A stretch of 64,000 nucleotides of DNA from Alviniconcha marisindica (taxonomy: Eukaryota > Mollusca > Gastropoda > Provannidae). This document shows, piece after piece, positions 1 to 10,902 of this stretch. Position 1 is the first letter of the stretch. Each line of letters starts with the position of its first letter. Position numbers and translations under genes: made by a program. The stretch is taken from positions 887,501 through 951,500 of the forward strand of contig JABMCL010001457.1 of the NCBI GenBank assembly GCA_018857735.1, read 5' to 3'. The notes beneath the pieces are model-generated. The model was not told the DNA's origin, ran no database searches, and was given only the letters and a program-made list of their open reading frames with translations.

Positions 1-85
1 TAGTGTAGAGCTATAATTTAGTATAAAATCTACGAAGGTCACATCCTCAAAACTGTGTTATTTACTGGCTAGATGTGGGTGAGAG

Positions 86-89
<4 letters not shown>

Positions 90-151
<62 letters not shown>
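90..151. repeat. (TA)n microsatellite
   Basis: About 30 uninterrupted TA units lie in the intron upstream of the visible snapin exons. Confidence 0.95.
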
Positions 152-153
<2 letters not shown>

Positions 154-407
154 AATACTTTTGTCTCTCTTTTTTTTTCCTAGTCTATTTTGGTTGTCAC
201 TGAGTTATTATAATATATATATATATACTAGTATAGTAGAATTATGTGCAATTTTTGTTTAAACATTTGATAGATTATGCTCACAGTAAGTGAGTAACTT
301 TGTGAATACTAGTCTTTAAAATCAGTTGAGGATTGGGGTAAAATGTGTAAGAATAAATAAATAGGCATGTACACTCATGAATTATGCTACTACTAGTTGT
401 AAAAGCA

Positions 408-408
<1 letters not shown>

Positions 409-473
<65 letters not shown>
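409..473. repeat. (CA)n microsatellite
   Basis: About 32 uninterrupted CA units. The open frames across it on both strands (His-Thr or Cys-Val repeats) are not genes. Confidence 0.95.
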
Positions 474-476
<3 letters not shown>

Positions 477-629
477 ATCAAACAAGAATGAGGCTAGGCA
501 GACTGAAGCTGAATTTAAAGATTATAGTATATGTTTCTTTCTTTGTACTCTGTGTACAAAATGCTTTCTGCCTCTCTGCCCCCACCTCTCATTATTGATC
601 AGTATAATGATGGGAGGCCTGTTGTGCAG

Positions 630-748
630 ACCTGAAGAAGATAGCAGAGGGTGAGGCCATGCCAATAGAACTGGAGCCCTATGTGAAAAAGCTCAACAAC
701 TCCCGGCGCAGGGTCATGCTGGTGAACAGCATCCTGCAGAATGTTCAG
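630..748 (+). CDS. SNAPIN: Snapin, penultimate coding exon
   Basis: Snapin is a small coiled-coil subunit of BLOC-1 that also binds SNAP-25. It acts in lysosome-related organelle biogenesis, late endosome transport and synaptic vesicle priming. The exon starts after an AG at 628-629 with two bases that complete a split codon, then gives 39 codons, and ends before GT at 749-750. The decoded core includes ELEPYVKKLNNSRRRV and LVNSILQNVQ. This matches the conserved family segment LDPYVKKL..RRRV.LVN.ILQN.Q in the C-terminal half. The reading phase joins exactly to the next exon. Earlier exons lie left of the window. The split Asp-type codon at the start and the human-like register make the frame secure. 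Confidence 0.93.
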
Positions 749-1366
749 GTTTGTCTGATCTGCCTGCCTTTGAAAAACAGTTCCCCAGGGGTCAAAGATG
801 GTTTGTTTGTAAATTTGTATCTTTTGGGGCATGTGTGCTGTTTTGTCATTGATCATCTTAAAAGTAAGGTGCAGGTTTAAAAAACAAAGTGAACATTTCT
901 TGGAAGTACTGGTGTTCAGTTTCAGAGAAGAAAGTAAATGAATGTCAAAATATCTTGGCAGTAAACTTGTGTGGGCAGTTTAAAGAAAAGAAAGATGAGT
1001 TCTGTACAGCTGACAGGGGTGGAATAGCTGTTCTCAGAACAGGCGTAGTTTTCAGCTGATTTGATGGCTCCCCATGCCATATGTGATACTTATAAGTGAG
1101 AATACTCTTTATTGTCCGGAAGAAATTAAGGGCAACATATGATATATATATACATGTATGTATATCTCCTGAGGAGACCAGTGTAGACATGTAAAGAGAA
1201 AAAAAGGAGGAAAAGGGAAGATACATTGAACAGTAATGTATAATTTGCATAGTGCATTGGTGCGAGTGTGTGTGTGTGCGTGGGTGTGTGCGAGTTGATG
1301 GAGAAGGCATACATTTGTAATTGTTGAAGGAGATGTTAATGTTTCATGTGGTTGTGGTATCAACAG
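749..1366 (+). other. Snapin last intron
   Basis: A phase-0 intron of 618 bp with GT at 749-750 and AG at 1365-1366 (TATCAACAG). It contains a short GT-rich stretch near 1266-1290 and nothing else recognisable. Confidence 0.85.
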
Positions 1367-1456
1367 GAGCGGCTTCACAAGCTCCAGAACAATGTGTCCA
1401 AGGAATCAGCTCGCCGCAAGACCATGCTTGACCCACCCTCTCCTGCCCAAAAGTGA
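1367..1456 (+). CDS. SNAPIN: Snapin, terminal coding exon
   Basis: This exon has 29 sense codons and a TGA at 1454-1456. It begins ERLHKLQNNVSKESARRK and ends MLDPPSPAQK. The family equivalent is ERLRRLN..VAKE.ARR.AMLD, so this is the end of the C-terminal coiled coil and the short basic tail. The exon opens in phase 0 directly after the glutamine that ends the previous exon. The two exons together cover roughly the last half of a protein that is about 136 residues in vertebrates. No frameshift or premature stop is seen. Confidence 0.94.
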   Translation, partial: ERLHKLQNNVSKESARRKTMLDPPSPAQK

Positions 1457-1976
1457 TCATCCAGCTCCCCAACCTTTTACTTTTCATTCCTGCAACTCTT
1501 GGTTCTTATTTATTTTCATTTTTTATTTAGGGGTGGGCTTTGTTATTGCTTTGTTTGCTGTGGTATTTGTTTTGTGAGTGTTTGCTGTCTTTGTTATTGT
1601 TGGGCTCTCAGATTTGATTCAGAGGCATCAGTGCTTAGTTAGGTTTTGAAGAGCAGTTTTCTTGCAGAATGTTATGAGCTGCAGATAATTTATATGGTGG
1701 CCTTAATAGGCTAATGCTTCCAGTTAGATTCCAAGCAGTTTAACATCAGGATGATTATTATTTATTTAAAAAAATCTTTAGAGGAAGAGAGAGATTACGT
1801 TTCTGTGGATAATCATTTTGGAGTAGGAACTTTTGAGAAGAGGATTTGTTCCCAGTGGATTTATTTACTGTTGAACAGCTTCTTCAGAGAAGACAGGTGT
1901 TAAAAGCATCTCCACATTTTGTGGTTTTATAGCACTTGGTAGGTTGATTTAACAGATTTGAAGCAAAATTGGACAC

Positions 1977-1982
1977 AATAAA
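1977..1982 (+). promoter_or_regulatory. Candidate poly(A) signal AATAAA (snapin)
   Basis: A canonical hexamer 521 bp after the snapin stop codon. A second candidate is at 4266-4271. Without transcript data the used site is unknown. Confidence 0.35.
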
Positions 1983-3438
1983 TGCAACTCAATGGAAATT
2001 GCTGGATAAAGATAGTCAAGTTTGTAACTTGTTTTTTCCCCCTTTCCTCCAAATTTAGTTTGTTTTTGTTTTGTTTCGTTTCTCAGGATAAAAGCCAAGG
2101 CCATTTTGCCCATTTGATTTTGTAGAGTTATGTTGAGGTCAACCTGTACATGGAGAAGAAATTTCCCCTATTTCCCCACATCCACAACCTGTGTTTTGTC
2201 TGTGTGTCTTTCAGTTTGTGTATGGTTTCAAGTGCAATATAACAGTTCTTATTGTTGAGTTGTGCATGTTGTGTGTCGTGGGTGCTAGTAGCTGATTGCA
2301 TTATGGCCAGTATATGTTTGGTTATGTAATCAAAACATTTACACAGGAAGATCATGCTTCATAATGGTGAGCTACCCTCTGACATCACGCTCCCATTTCA
2401 AGAACCTTGTGATCACAGTTACATTCCAGTTTATAAGCTAAAAATGCCTCCTCAACAAGTGGAATATTTTTTGCATTGTTATTTACAGGACTGTAACTGA
2501 ACACACTGGATACATGAACACACCAAACTACTGTTCATTCACATTACAGCAGTGATGTGAATTGCAAAAGACTGTGCCATGTTACATTCATGGTTCTGTT
2601 GTTGTTGTTGTTGTTTTGTTTTTGAGGCAGGATTTTATACTTATTTGATTGGTTGTTTAGCTGGTTTTTAATTGATGATTTATTTTAAGTTTATTTTATT
2701 CTGTGCTCTTTTTTTCTGGATGAAATTGTGCACAAACTGAAACCTTTATTTATTTTTTTAATGCAGGATTTGTACTTTCTTTGTTTAAGTCTCGTTTTGT
2801 TGTAGTGCCAACTATTGGTATAAATGATGTTGACTTGAGCGAGGGGATGAATACATATGTGTTTAAGGTCAAGCGAAGTTTTACTGCTGTGGAAAAGTAT
2901 TGATGTCTCATTTGTTTTGTATTTGATGTATGCAATTTATTTCAATTTAAATATTTGTGAAATATAGATGAATTAGATGCCATGATTGGTACAACTTTAA
3001 TCACTATGAATGTTGATTGATAGCACAGTTGAGCCTCTAGTAAATGGCGAGACTTTCACTGTGCTGAAAATTAAAGAAGCTCATCTCTTCATTTTTCAGT
3101 ATCAAGGTCATCCCTGTTATTCTGAGTGCTCTTGTTTATGTTCTGTTTCATTTTCGGGGGAGTCTTGACAAAGGAGTTCCACTGTACATGTCCCCATCCA
3201 CCTGGAGTGAATAGGGCCATTTGCACAAGAAAACTTTCATGGCCAGGCGCAGAATGTTTACACTTGGCAGTCCCAGGATGGCGGAGTCATGCTTGGCTCT
3301 GCTCTGGGGTAGGGCTGAGCGCAGCTCACATTCCATTGTACATCATCTGCCAGCTTGATCACAGAACTGTGGTCCAGCAGACAGACAAGGCATTATGAGC
3401 GATAATAAGGTCAGACTTGTGATTCAAGTCTGGTTCAC

Positions 3439-3917
3439 ATGGCAGAGGTGAGTGCAGCAGTGTCTGGATCAGATGACAGTGGTAAATGTGGCAGTGTCTG
3501 GTTCGGATGGCAGAGGTAAAATGCAGCAGTGTCTGGTTCAGATGGCAGAGGTAAATGTGGCCGTGTCTGGTTCAGATGGCAGAGGTAAATGTGGCCGTGT
3601 CTGGTTCAGATGGCAGAGGTACATGCAGCAGTGTCTGGTTCAGATGGCAGAGGTGCATGCAGTGTCTGGCTCAGATGGCAGAGGTACATGCAGCAGTGTC
3701 TGGTTCAGATGGCAGAGGTGCATGCAGTGTCTGGCTCAGATGGCAGAGGTACATGCAGCAGTGTCTGGTTCAGATGGCAGAGGTACATGCAGTGTCTGGT
3801 TCAGATGGCAGACGTACATGCAGTGTCTGGTTCAGATGGCAGAGGTACATGCAGCAGTGTCTGGTTCAGATGGCAGAGGTAGATGCAGTGTCTGGTTCAG
3901 ATGGCAGAGGTACATGT
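3439..3917 (+). repeat. Minisatellite, 34-bp unit with shorter variants
   Basis: About 15 copies of a unit read as AGAGGTACATGCAGCAGTGT followed by CTGGTTCAGATGGC. Several units lack the CAG triplet or a further few bases (31- and 27-bp forms), so the array changes frame repeatedly. The long open frames over it (about 155 residues) come from the repeat, not from a gene. Confidence 0.93.
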
Positions 3918-5083
3918 AACAGCCCACAGAACAGAACCCGGAGTGGAGCCAAGCACAGCCTTGGCCCCTTCTATTCAGCACATTTTGTTTACTGTTGGAA
4001 AATTCTAAAAGAGTGTTTGAACATGTGATGGTAAAGTAGTAGTGTACCATTGTGCCTCTGCTGATTGTATGGAGACTTTTTTCAGTTTATTTCACAAGGA
4101 GGTCCTAGACAGTCCTGCCACGGATGTTCTGTAATGTATCTAGAGTGAATGATGTGACTGCATGTTCTGTTTGGGGTGAAATTATGAGAGGCAGTGTTTG
4201 AGCATGCAACAGTGAAAGAAGGGTGCGTTTAATGTACCAGCTGATTGTATGGTTTTTCTTTCTGAAATAAAACTTAATCAAAAGAAGGCGTGTGTGTTTG
4301 TGTGTGTGTGTGTGCTGGCCTAAACCTTTAAACGGAATTGTTTGCTTCACAAGATTAAATACAGAATTTGGGTCCCAAACACAAACATAATTGTAAGAGT
4401 GTAAAACATTTCAGCACAAGTTGGTCACAAAGTAAACTTTTCTCCCAAGTTCCCCTGCCTGAACTTCATTTGGTCACGACCCACTTCCAACACTGATGTA
4501 TTCCCAAAATTTCACTCACAAAGTCTTCATTCTTGAACGGTCTGATTCCAAAACCATCTACAGATTATTATGCCAAAATATGTGCCTTACATCCCACTTT
4601 GCCTCTAAGTGTTAAATCTTTCATTGTTATTTGATGTTTTATATAGTTTGCAATGTCATTACATGAGAAATGCCGGACACATGAAACAGGTAGGCGCATC
4701 ATTTTTTTTTCTTTTTTTCTGTCGGCTTTTTGTTGCAGAAGTGACACAAATAGACTTTTTTTTTTTTTAGTGGATCAAAAGTGTGCTTCCCTGCTAACCA
4801 TTGCACTTTGCTGTTTGCATTATCTAACATCTTGTGAACTCCACTTGAATATTTTTTCCTAAACTATGGCTTCAGCATTGCATTTAAACACTGTTGCTCA
4901 GTTTTACTGTAACTGCAAACATGGACTGCACAGCTTGCCCTTCTACTTCTTGTAGAAAAACCTACTCTGCACGCTGCCATTTAAAAAACAATTTGAAACA
5001 GGAAATCGCACACATAGTTATGACAGTCTCTTGTTATTGGTGACAGCGCCTCTTGGAAAGTTGTGAATAACATGAGCAGTGGA

Positions 5084-5420
5084 TCAGACTTTAACTTGTG
5101 TTTTGCTCTGGTGTGGTCTTTGTGGTTGCCAGGATGTTAATACCAAGGAATTCTCTCCCCCTCCCCCACCATCACCACCATTATAGTTGTCCGCTGCAAA
5201 GCGACGATGACCAAACTCCAATGCGCAGATGCATCCACACACCGGGCAGGCTACGGCAGCAGCTGGGTTGGCCTTCATCTCTTTCCTGGCTTGGCGTTTG
5301 ATGTCTAGCTGTAACAGTCACATTTCCTTGAAGGCCCAGCCTTGAACAGGGATGTCACAGGCAGGCAGAGAGTTCTTGAGGCAATCTTTGTAGTGCTTTG
5401 TCTGGCCCCCCCTGCCTGCG
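5084..5420 (-). pseudogene. Decayed 3' end of a non-LTR retrotransposon ORF2
   Basis: Read on the minus strand, one frame gives HYKDCLKNSLPACDIPVQGW, then a stop, then in the same frame LLQLDIKRQARKEMK and later CPVCGCICALEFGHRRF. The order RYKD.LK..L..C.I....W, then a basic stretch, then CP.CG..C....G...H is what I know from the C-terminal tail and zinc-knuckle of invertebrate LINE-type ORF2 proteins. One stop and lost zinc-knuckle residues show it is dead. The assignment rests on motif memory, not on an alignment. Confidence 0.55.
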
Positions 5421-5436
5421 AGGTCTGACCCCCCTT

Positions 5437-5450
5437 CACACACACACACT

Positions 5451-5486
<36 letters not shown>
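5437..5486. repeat. (CA)n microsatellite
   Basis: A CA run with one ACTCATA interruption. Confidence 0.95.
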
Positions 5487-5487
<1 letters not shown>

Positions 5488-5570
5488 CTGTCAGTGTGTA
5501 AGCAAGTTTCAACCTCTATTCACACATCCACACACACATCTGAAGACAAACAGCCAGCTTGACTGCACTA

Positions 5571-8500
5571 CTGAAGGTTTATTTTCTATTGTTGAAATAC
5601 TGATACACGTCTAATAAATAATAGACTTCCACTTTACCCCTAGGCTGTTGACAAGTAGGTGACATAGTTTCATTCAATAAATATTTTCTGTGTGTATATT
5701 TGTGATAAATATAGGGCTGCAACTTTCACCTTGTCTGTCAAAAAAATAAACAAAATACATACAGGATGAAAACATTTTGGGGAAACAACAATACAAAAAT
5801 AGGAAAGATTATGCACAAACCTAATTTTGTAACTGCACAAAAAAAAAAAAGAAAAGAATATTGAGCAGATGTTGACAGCATTAAAAAGCGGTAAAATGAC
5901 GTAATTTAAAATAACCACAATTTGATTAAGATAACCACAGTAAGCCTTACACATTGGCTGAAGGTATACGTATCGTCCAACTGGAGCATAAGGCCCCACC
6001 CCACCCCTAAACCCCCAAAATGCACCATTTAATCAGTTTTTCTAGCTCTTGAAGATATAAACCAAAACTGCAGTATATGCACCCATGTTAGAATTAAAAG
6101 GTGACAACATAAATTCAACAAAACCGTGTGTATCAGCAAAATAAACAGATACTGTTTTCCAAAAGTATTGCAGTTAAAAAACAAAAATCAGAGTGCAGTC
6201 CGGTTTAACATACTTGTAGATCCAGGTACTATCTACAAAACCAAGCTCCTACAACACCATTCCATTTAAAGGACCCAGAATTTTTTTTTTTGAGAAGTAC
6301 AGTATTTGTGACCATGCATGATTTAACTATATACACACCAACTAATTAATTCTCTCCATTCCATCATATTTTGATACTCAATAGCACTGGGCTTAAACTT
6401 TAAGCAAAAATCACAATCACCTTACAAGTTAAAGATGCCAGCACAAGCAAAAAAATTATCTGATCTAAGTCAGTCTAGAGTGTTTGAGAAACGGAACTGT
6501 GTTGATGTAAACTATTATTTTTAGAAATGCCACGGGGATTGACTGGAAAGCATGCTATTTTAAATGACCCAAAATATATCTGATTTAGATTTTCATCCCA
6601 CAAGAATAAAGTGCTGTACAGTTTTTAACCCCTCCACTGTTTTAAATTACATGGCTTCTGTGTGTGTTTGTAGCATCCTTATGTTAAAAACATTGTCATC
6701 AAGTTACAAAATTTTGATACAAATCACTCCAACCAATAGGGTGAATGTTAACTATTTCAATTTCCACAACCTCTCAATGTTAGAGGAGCAAGTTCCACCC
6801 AGTCCTAAGGTCTCCTACAAAGTAAGATAAACCACACTGAAACTGTAACATACAGACCAATAAATTGCATGCGTCAATAATCATGCATTTATTCAGTCAG
6901 AAAAAGCTTGTGTTAACCAGTTTCTTTGAAGTCCATGGTTTGTTGCTTTTTCAGTTACATATTCTACACTATGTACACATAAAATCTATGAATATTGATG
7001 ATCTTGCTGCACAAAATTCACTGTTCAAGAGCCCACCACCATGCTAACTGAATGTTTTGAAGGGATGACCACCTTATTCTTGAACAACTTCCAGTAACTG
7101 AAGAAGCATGTGGACACTTATTGTCTAAACATTCAACAGAGTGGCCCTCAGAATGCAGCTGTTCTGCCTTACAAAACAAAACAAAAAAACATGGATGAAA
7201 ATAACACAGATCTATGTAACTGTAACAAATTTAAACTCAGACTTTCATGCTGTTGGTAACAGATACATGGTTGTACAAATTACCAATTAAAATAATAAAA
7301 TGGAATGTTTTGAGGAAAGAAGCAAAACGTTTGTGAAAACAGAAAAGCTGTGTGAACAAAACAAAATGGTCCTAGTTGCTAAACAAAAACAACAAAAAAG
7401 AAGGGAAAAAATGGCATATATGCCAACATACTGGTTTATCACTCTCCACTGCTATTATGTTGAAAGTCAACTTTCTTTCATAAATGCTGTATTATTTATT
7501 ACACATGTGAGATATAAATAAGCTGGTTCAGATTACAACAGAAACACAAATGCATATTTATATATAACAAAAATATTAGCTGTCATTATTGTACCTTTCC
7601 TATTTATTATTCATGAAATCAATTGCACTTGCCTCGGAATGTGAAAATTTCATCAATCCAGAAGAGACTTACCAGGTGTGAGACATCTGTCTACCAATTA
7701 CACTTTGAACAAATCTGAACACACACAAAAACTATTTTCATTCGCCTGTAGTATAATGCTTTTAGTGTGCAAGGTTTTCTCTCTCTCCTTTTCCCCCCCT
7801 CTCAAGAGTTGTGCATGAGCAATATGTTTTAAATTTAAATTGCTGCATCAATATGACGCAATGCATTTTCTACTATCATATATCAGTCTTGTATTTCTCG
7901 TACATCATCTCATCTACATAACCACCCCACCACACCCCCTCCGCCCCCACCCCCAAAAAACCTCCCCTACCCCCACCCAAAAACAACAAAATGCACAGAG
8001 AGAGCAAAAATCAATCTGTTCTCTGAAACGCGAACCAAAGGGTTTGTTCCTTTTTGCCATTTCCAGTGCTGACTGAAATGCTTCAAATGCACAACCATGA
8101 CTCTGGTCACAGACTGAATATGCACAGTGGGTGTAAACATGTTGATAAGCCAATGTGAAGCTCAGCATTCCTTCAGGAAATTCAGACTAATATAAACTGA
8201 TATATATTACAACCTTGTTGTCCATAAACACTCTGATTCTGTTCATCAAGGCAGTCAGCAGACATGGAGCAAGAAAGTAGGCTTTAACTTTACACAGCAA
8301 GTAGAAAGAAAAGCCTGAAACTGGCTTTAATTTTACATAGCAATCAGTAGAAGATGAATGAGGAAGTCAACTTTAACCTCTACACAGGGCTGGCACTGCA
8401 GAATGTACAAGCATCAGACAGTCTACACCCTGCATGCATAATCAGCCTGTGACACAAGGTGGGAGGGGGGAAGGAGAAAGAAAATGGAGAAATCTGCATT

Positions 8501-9815
8501 TCAGTCAACATTGAAAAGTAACACTACAAAGGTCCTCAACTCTACACTGTATTTGTTTAATCCTACATGTAGTTAGTTGTTTGAAATAGGAAACTGATGA
8601 GAGAGAGAAAAAAAGGAACCTTGACAGAATTATCACCCATAAAGCAAAATCAAACAAAATCAGAACCACCCCAAACCAACAACTTGACGTCTCATGTCAA
8701 AACTGTTCACATCTTGGGGTTTTCCCCTGTCAGGAAAGTGCCATCATTCCTATTCTTCACCAATTTTGAGTCAGTATCATATTGCTCATGATCTGAAAGT
8801 TGCAGGTAGTTTCTTTTTGTTTTGTTTTTTAATACTGTCGATACAACACTTCTTCCAACCACTGCTTTTTTTCCATAACCTTGTCGGTTCTTAGCTTCCC
8901 ATTTACTAATTATGGAAGCGTGGATGGAAGAAGGAAATAACTAATTTCCTGGTGACTACTGACGTGAAACCTGAGTGATGAGACCTAAGTGGGGAAGAAA
9001 CCAGCCAGGGCCCAAGCTGCCCCTGCCCCACAGGGACACTGGGGCTAAGACTAGATTGAACAACTCAGAGTTGGCCAAGGGAAGTAAAACAAAACGTAAA
9101 AATAAAATTACCTAAACGAATCCATAAAACTTCAAATAAATTATGTCCTTCAGTTAAAAAAATGAGAAAAATTAAAACTCCTGCATTCACATATTAATAC
9201 CACAGAACTGTATTCCAAACTTGATCACATGTAGCCATAACATTTAATAACCTTTTCATCTGACATGACGATCTTGCAACAGTAACAATGTTTACTTTAT
9301 TTAGTTCTTTTGGAACCATGATACTGAATATTTGTCCCTGTTTCATTAATGCAAAATAATAAGTAGTCCTACACAGAAATCATAACCACTGCCAGAGCAT
9401 AATCACTAAAAAAACAGAAAACAAATAAAAATGAAACCAACAGCATAATAAAACAACAAAACCCACTGCCACATGACTGAGATAAAATACCATTACATTT
9501 CACAAAAAATGACACACAAGAATAAAATGATTACTGCACAGTAAATCACAGTCACGAAATGGACAATAAACACACAAGATGAGGACAAAGGAGGGGTGAG
9601 GGGAAACAGAGGTGGGGGAAGGAGGGGTGTGGGGTGAGATCTACATCAACAAATGAAAACAAGAGGTGAGCTACAGGAGCAAATGATGAAAACAAAAGGG
9701 GAGGCAGCCTGGCATGGACCATTCCATGCCCTCAACAGAAAGGGAGACCACTGCAGCAAGGTTGATCATCCTTATGGGGATGCCAGGTTTGGAGGTGCGG
9801 GAGAGCGAAGGATGT
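5571..9815 (-). other. Probable 3' UTR of the NPDC1-like gene
   Basis: These roughly 4.2 kb follow the NPDC1-like stop codon on the minus strand. They are AT-rich, carry no decodable exon on either strand and are almost free of dinucleotide arrays, unlike the introns. A minus-strand AATAAA (TTTATT at 5578-5583) near the far end would suit a long 3' UTR. An alternative very short UTR is possible because another AATAAA overlaps the stop codon. The extent is inferred. Confidence 0.4.
5578..5583 (-). promoter_or_regulatory. Candidate distal poly(A) signal (NPDC1-like gene)
   Basis: AATAAA on the minus strand, at the point where the repeat-poor AT-rich stretch gives way to a CA-repeat region. Confidence 0.35.
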
Positions 9816-9820
9816 TTATT
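9815..9820 (-). promoter_or_regulatory. Poly(A) signal overlapping the NPDC1-like stop codon
   Basis: The minus strand reads GACCAATAAAC: the TAA stop (9818-9816) lies inside a canonical AATAAA. Its use would leave almost no 3' UTR. Confidence 0.4.
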
Positions 9821-9914
9821 GGTCATCTGCTGGCTGATGACCCTCGTCATTGGCTGGTGTAGACGGTGTTTCGTCACCCCGGAACAATGGGTTCTTTACC
9901 TCCATTTCCCCTGT
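9816..9914 (-). CDS. NPDC1: NPDC1-like protein, exon 7 (terminal)
   Basis: This exon has 33 codons including TAA and follows a minus-strand acceptor (TTCTTCAG). It starts TGEMEVKNPLF, which is nearly the family signature TGEMEVRNPLF at the cytoplasmic C terminus of vertebrate NPDC1. It then runs into a short acidic, Pro/Thr-rich tail ending DDQ. It joins in frame after the CPGLAP end of the previous exon, restoring the conserved TVYECPGLAPTGEMEV block. NPDC1 is a neuronal type I membrane protein on vesicular membranes, with reported effects on proliferation; its nematode homologue is CAB-1. Exact function in this animal is unknown. Confidence 0.92.
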   Translation of the reverse strand, partial: TGEMEVKNPLFRGDETPSTPANDEGHQPADDQ

Positions 9915-10802
9915 CTGAAGAATGGAACATTCATCATAGCATGGAAACTATTACCACACAAGCTGCATCCAAATATATCCATAATCAGTTTGAGACTGTT
10001 TGAGACTTGGTAGTTAAGTACCAAGTTTCAAACAGTTACATTGTTTCTTCCTTCTTCTTTAAAAAAAAAAATTTCTTTTAATTTTTTAGCTGAGACTGGA
10101 TCATCAATATTCAATGCCATCAAAATGAGTAAAAACACAAAGTTCAATGAAACTGAAAGCTTTTAAAGACTTCCACAGCCTCAAAAAACACTGGAAAACT
10201 CTTGCAATTACTGGCTTGGCTCAGTAATCATTCCACAGCCTTGCATTGCATTTAATGTCATGGTAGTGGCGGTGATCGACTGTTCCTTGCATGCAAGGAT
10301 TATGGGAGAAAGCCCAGCGAATCAGTCCTTGCCTTAATGTTTTTGGTTGTTATTTTTTTAAAGTGGAGGTCAGTCCATATGCACCACTTCCACTCTTTTA
10401 AGCCAAGGTGAAGGACAAGTCTACAGTGAGCCAAGATGACTGTGGATGAGTGTTCGCTGGTGTTCTGTGTGGAGTTTATTTCTCCGATGAGTTCCCACAC
10501 TATGCCTGGACAGCATAGTCAGCCCCACTCTCACTTTGTTGGGTCAAGCATACACTGTATGAGTGCAGCTATTACCTGCCACCTGCACTTCTGGTAGAAT
10601 GACTGGGGTCTACTGCTACTGCTGTAACACAGGGGTGGAACAGATACCAAAATCAGAATCAGAACAGAAAGTTAACTCTGGAAAATAAATTCCCTCTCCA
10701 CTCCAGCCAGGGATCAAACCCGCTATCTTCCAGTCATGAGTCTGCTGCTCAACCACTGAGCTAGACCCCTACCCCATTTTCTATGCATTGAAGAGAACTT
10801 AC
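9915..10802 (-). other. NPDC1-like intron 6
   Basis: A phase-0 intron of 888 bp with donor GTAAGT at its high end and acceptor TTCAG at its low end. It contains a tRNA-like SINE head at about 10610-10775 and no coding sequence. Confidence 0.85.
10610..10775 (-). mobile_element. tRNA-derived SINE, sense to the NPDC1-like gene
   Basis: Read on the minus strand there is an RNA polymerase III box A (TAGCTCAGTGGTTGAGC, 10763-10747) and a box B (GGTTTGATCC, 10720-10711). Between them CAGACTCATGACTGGAAG resembles the anticodon arm of an elongator tRNA-Met. The 3' part does not fold into a complete acceptor stem, so a SINE is more likely than a working tRNA. The lower boundary is approximate. Confidence 0.6.
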
Positions 10803-10902
10803 CGGCGCCAGACCAGGACACTCATACACAGTGTAATCCCCTTCTGGGTTCTCCTCCTCTGACTCATCATCTGAAGCGTCGTGCTTCATGTCCCCATTAG
10901 CC
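10803..10902 (-). CDS. NPDC1: NPDC1-like protein, exon 6
   Basis: 100 bp: one base completes the lysine codon split from exon 5, then 33 codons. It decodes ANGDMKHDASDDESEEENPE followed by GDYTVYECPGLAP. Vertebrate NPDC1 has a matching acidic run and then GDFTVYECPGLAP, so the identity is strong. The donor is G|GTAAG at 10803/10802. The acceptor AG lies at 10904-10903, and the pyrimidine tract before it is made of the last unit of a minisatellite (see findings). The Asp/Ser/Glu-rich part fits a casein kinase 2-type acidic cluster in the cytoplasmic tail; that is an inference. Confidence 0.93.

Larger units (their letters stand above)
1..629 (+). other. Intron of the snapin gene (3' part)
   Basis: This stretch precedes the first visible snapin exon and ends in a 3' splice site (TTGTGCAG at 622-629). 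It holds a (TA)n run at about 90-151 and a (CA)n run at 409-473. The open frames here are only translations of the CA/GT repeat. I see no other coding sequence. Confidence 0.6.
1457..5570 (+). other. Snapin 3' UTR and intergenic sequence
   Basis: No protein-coding exon is visible between the snapin stop and the presumed 3' end of the converging NPDC1-like gene. AATAAA signals on the + strand at 1977-1982 and 4266-4271 are possible poly(A) sites for snapin; which is used cannot be decided from sequence. The stretch contains a minisatellite (3439-3917), a decayed retrotransposon end (5084-5420) and a CA run (5437-5486). Confidence 0.5.

Noticed and set aside
10690..10775. Functional tRNA-Met gene on the minus strand
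   Set aside because: The two pol III boxes are good, but the acceptor stem does not close, so a SINE head is the better reading.
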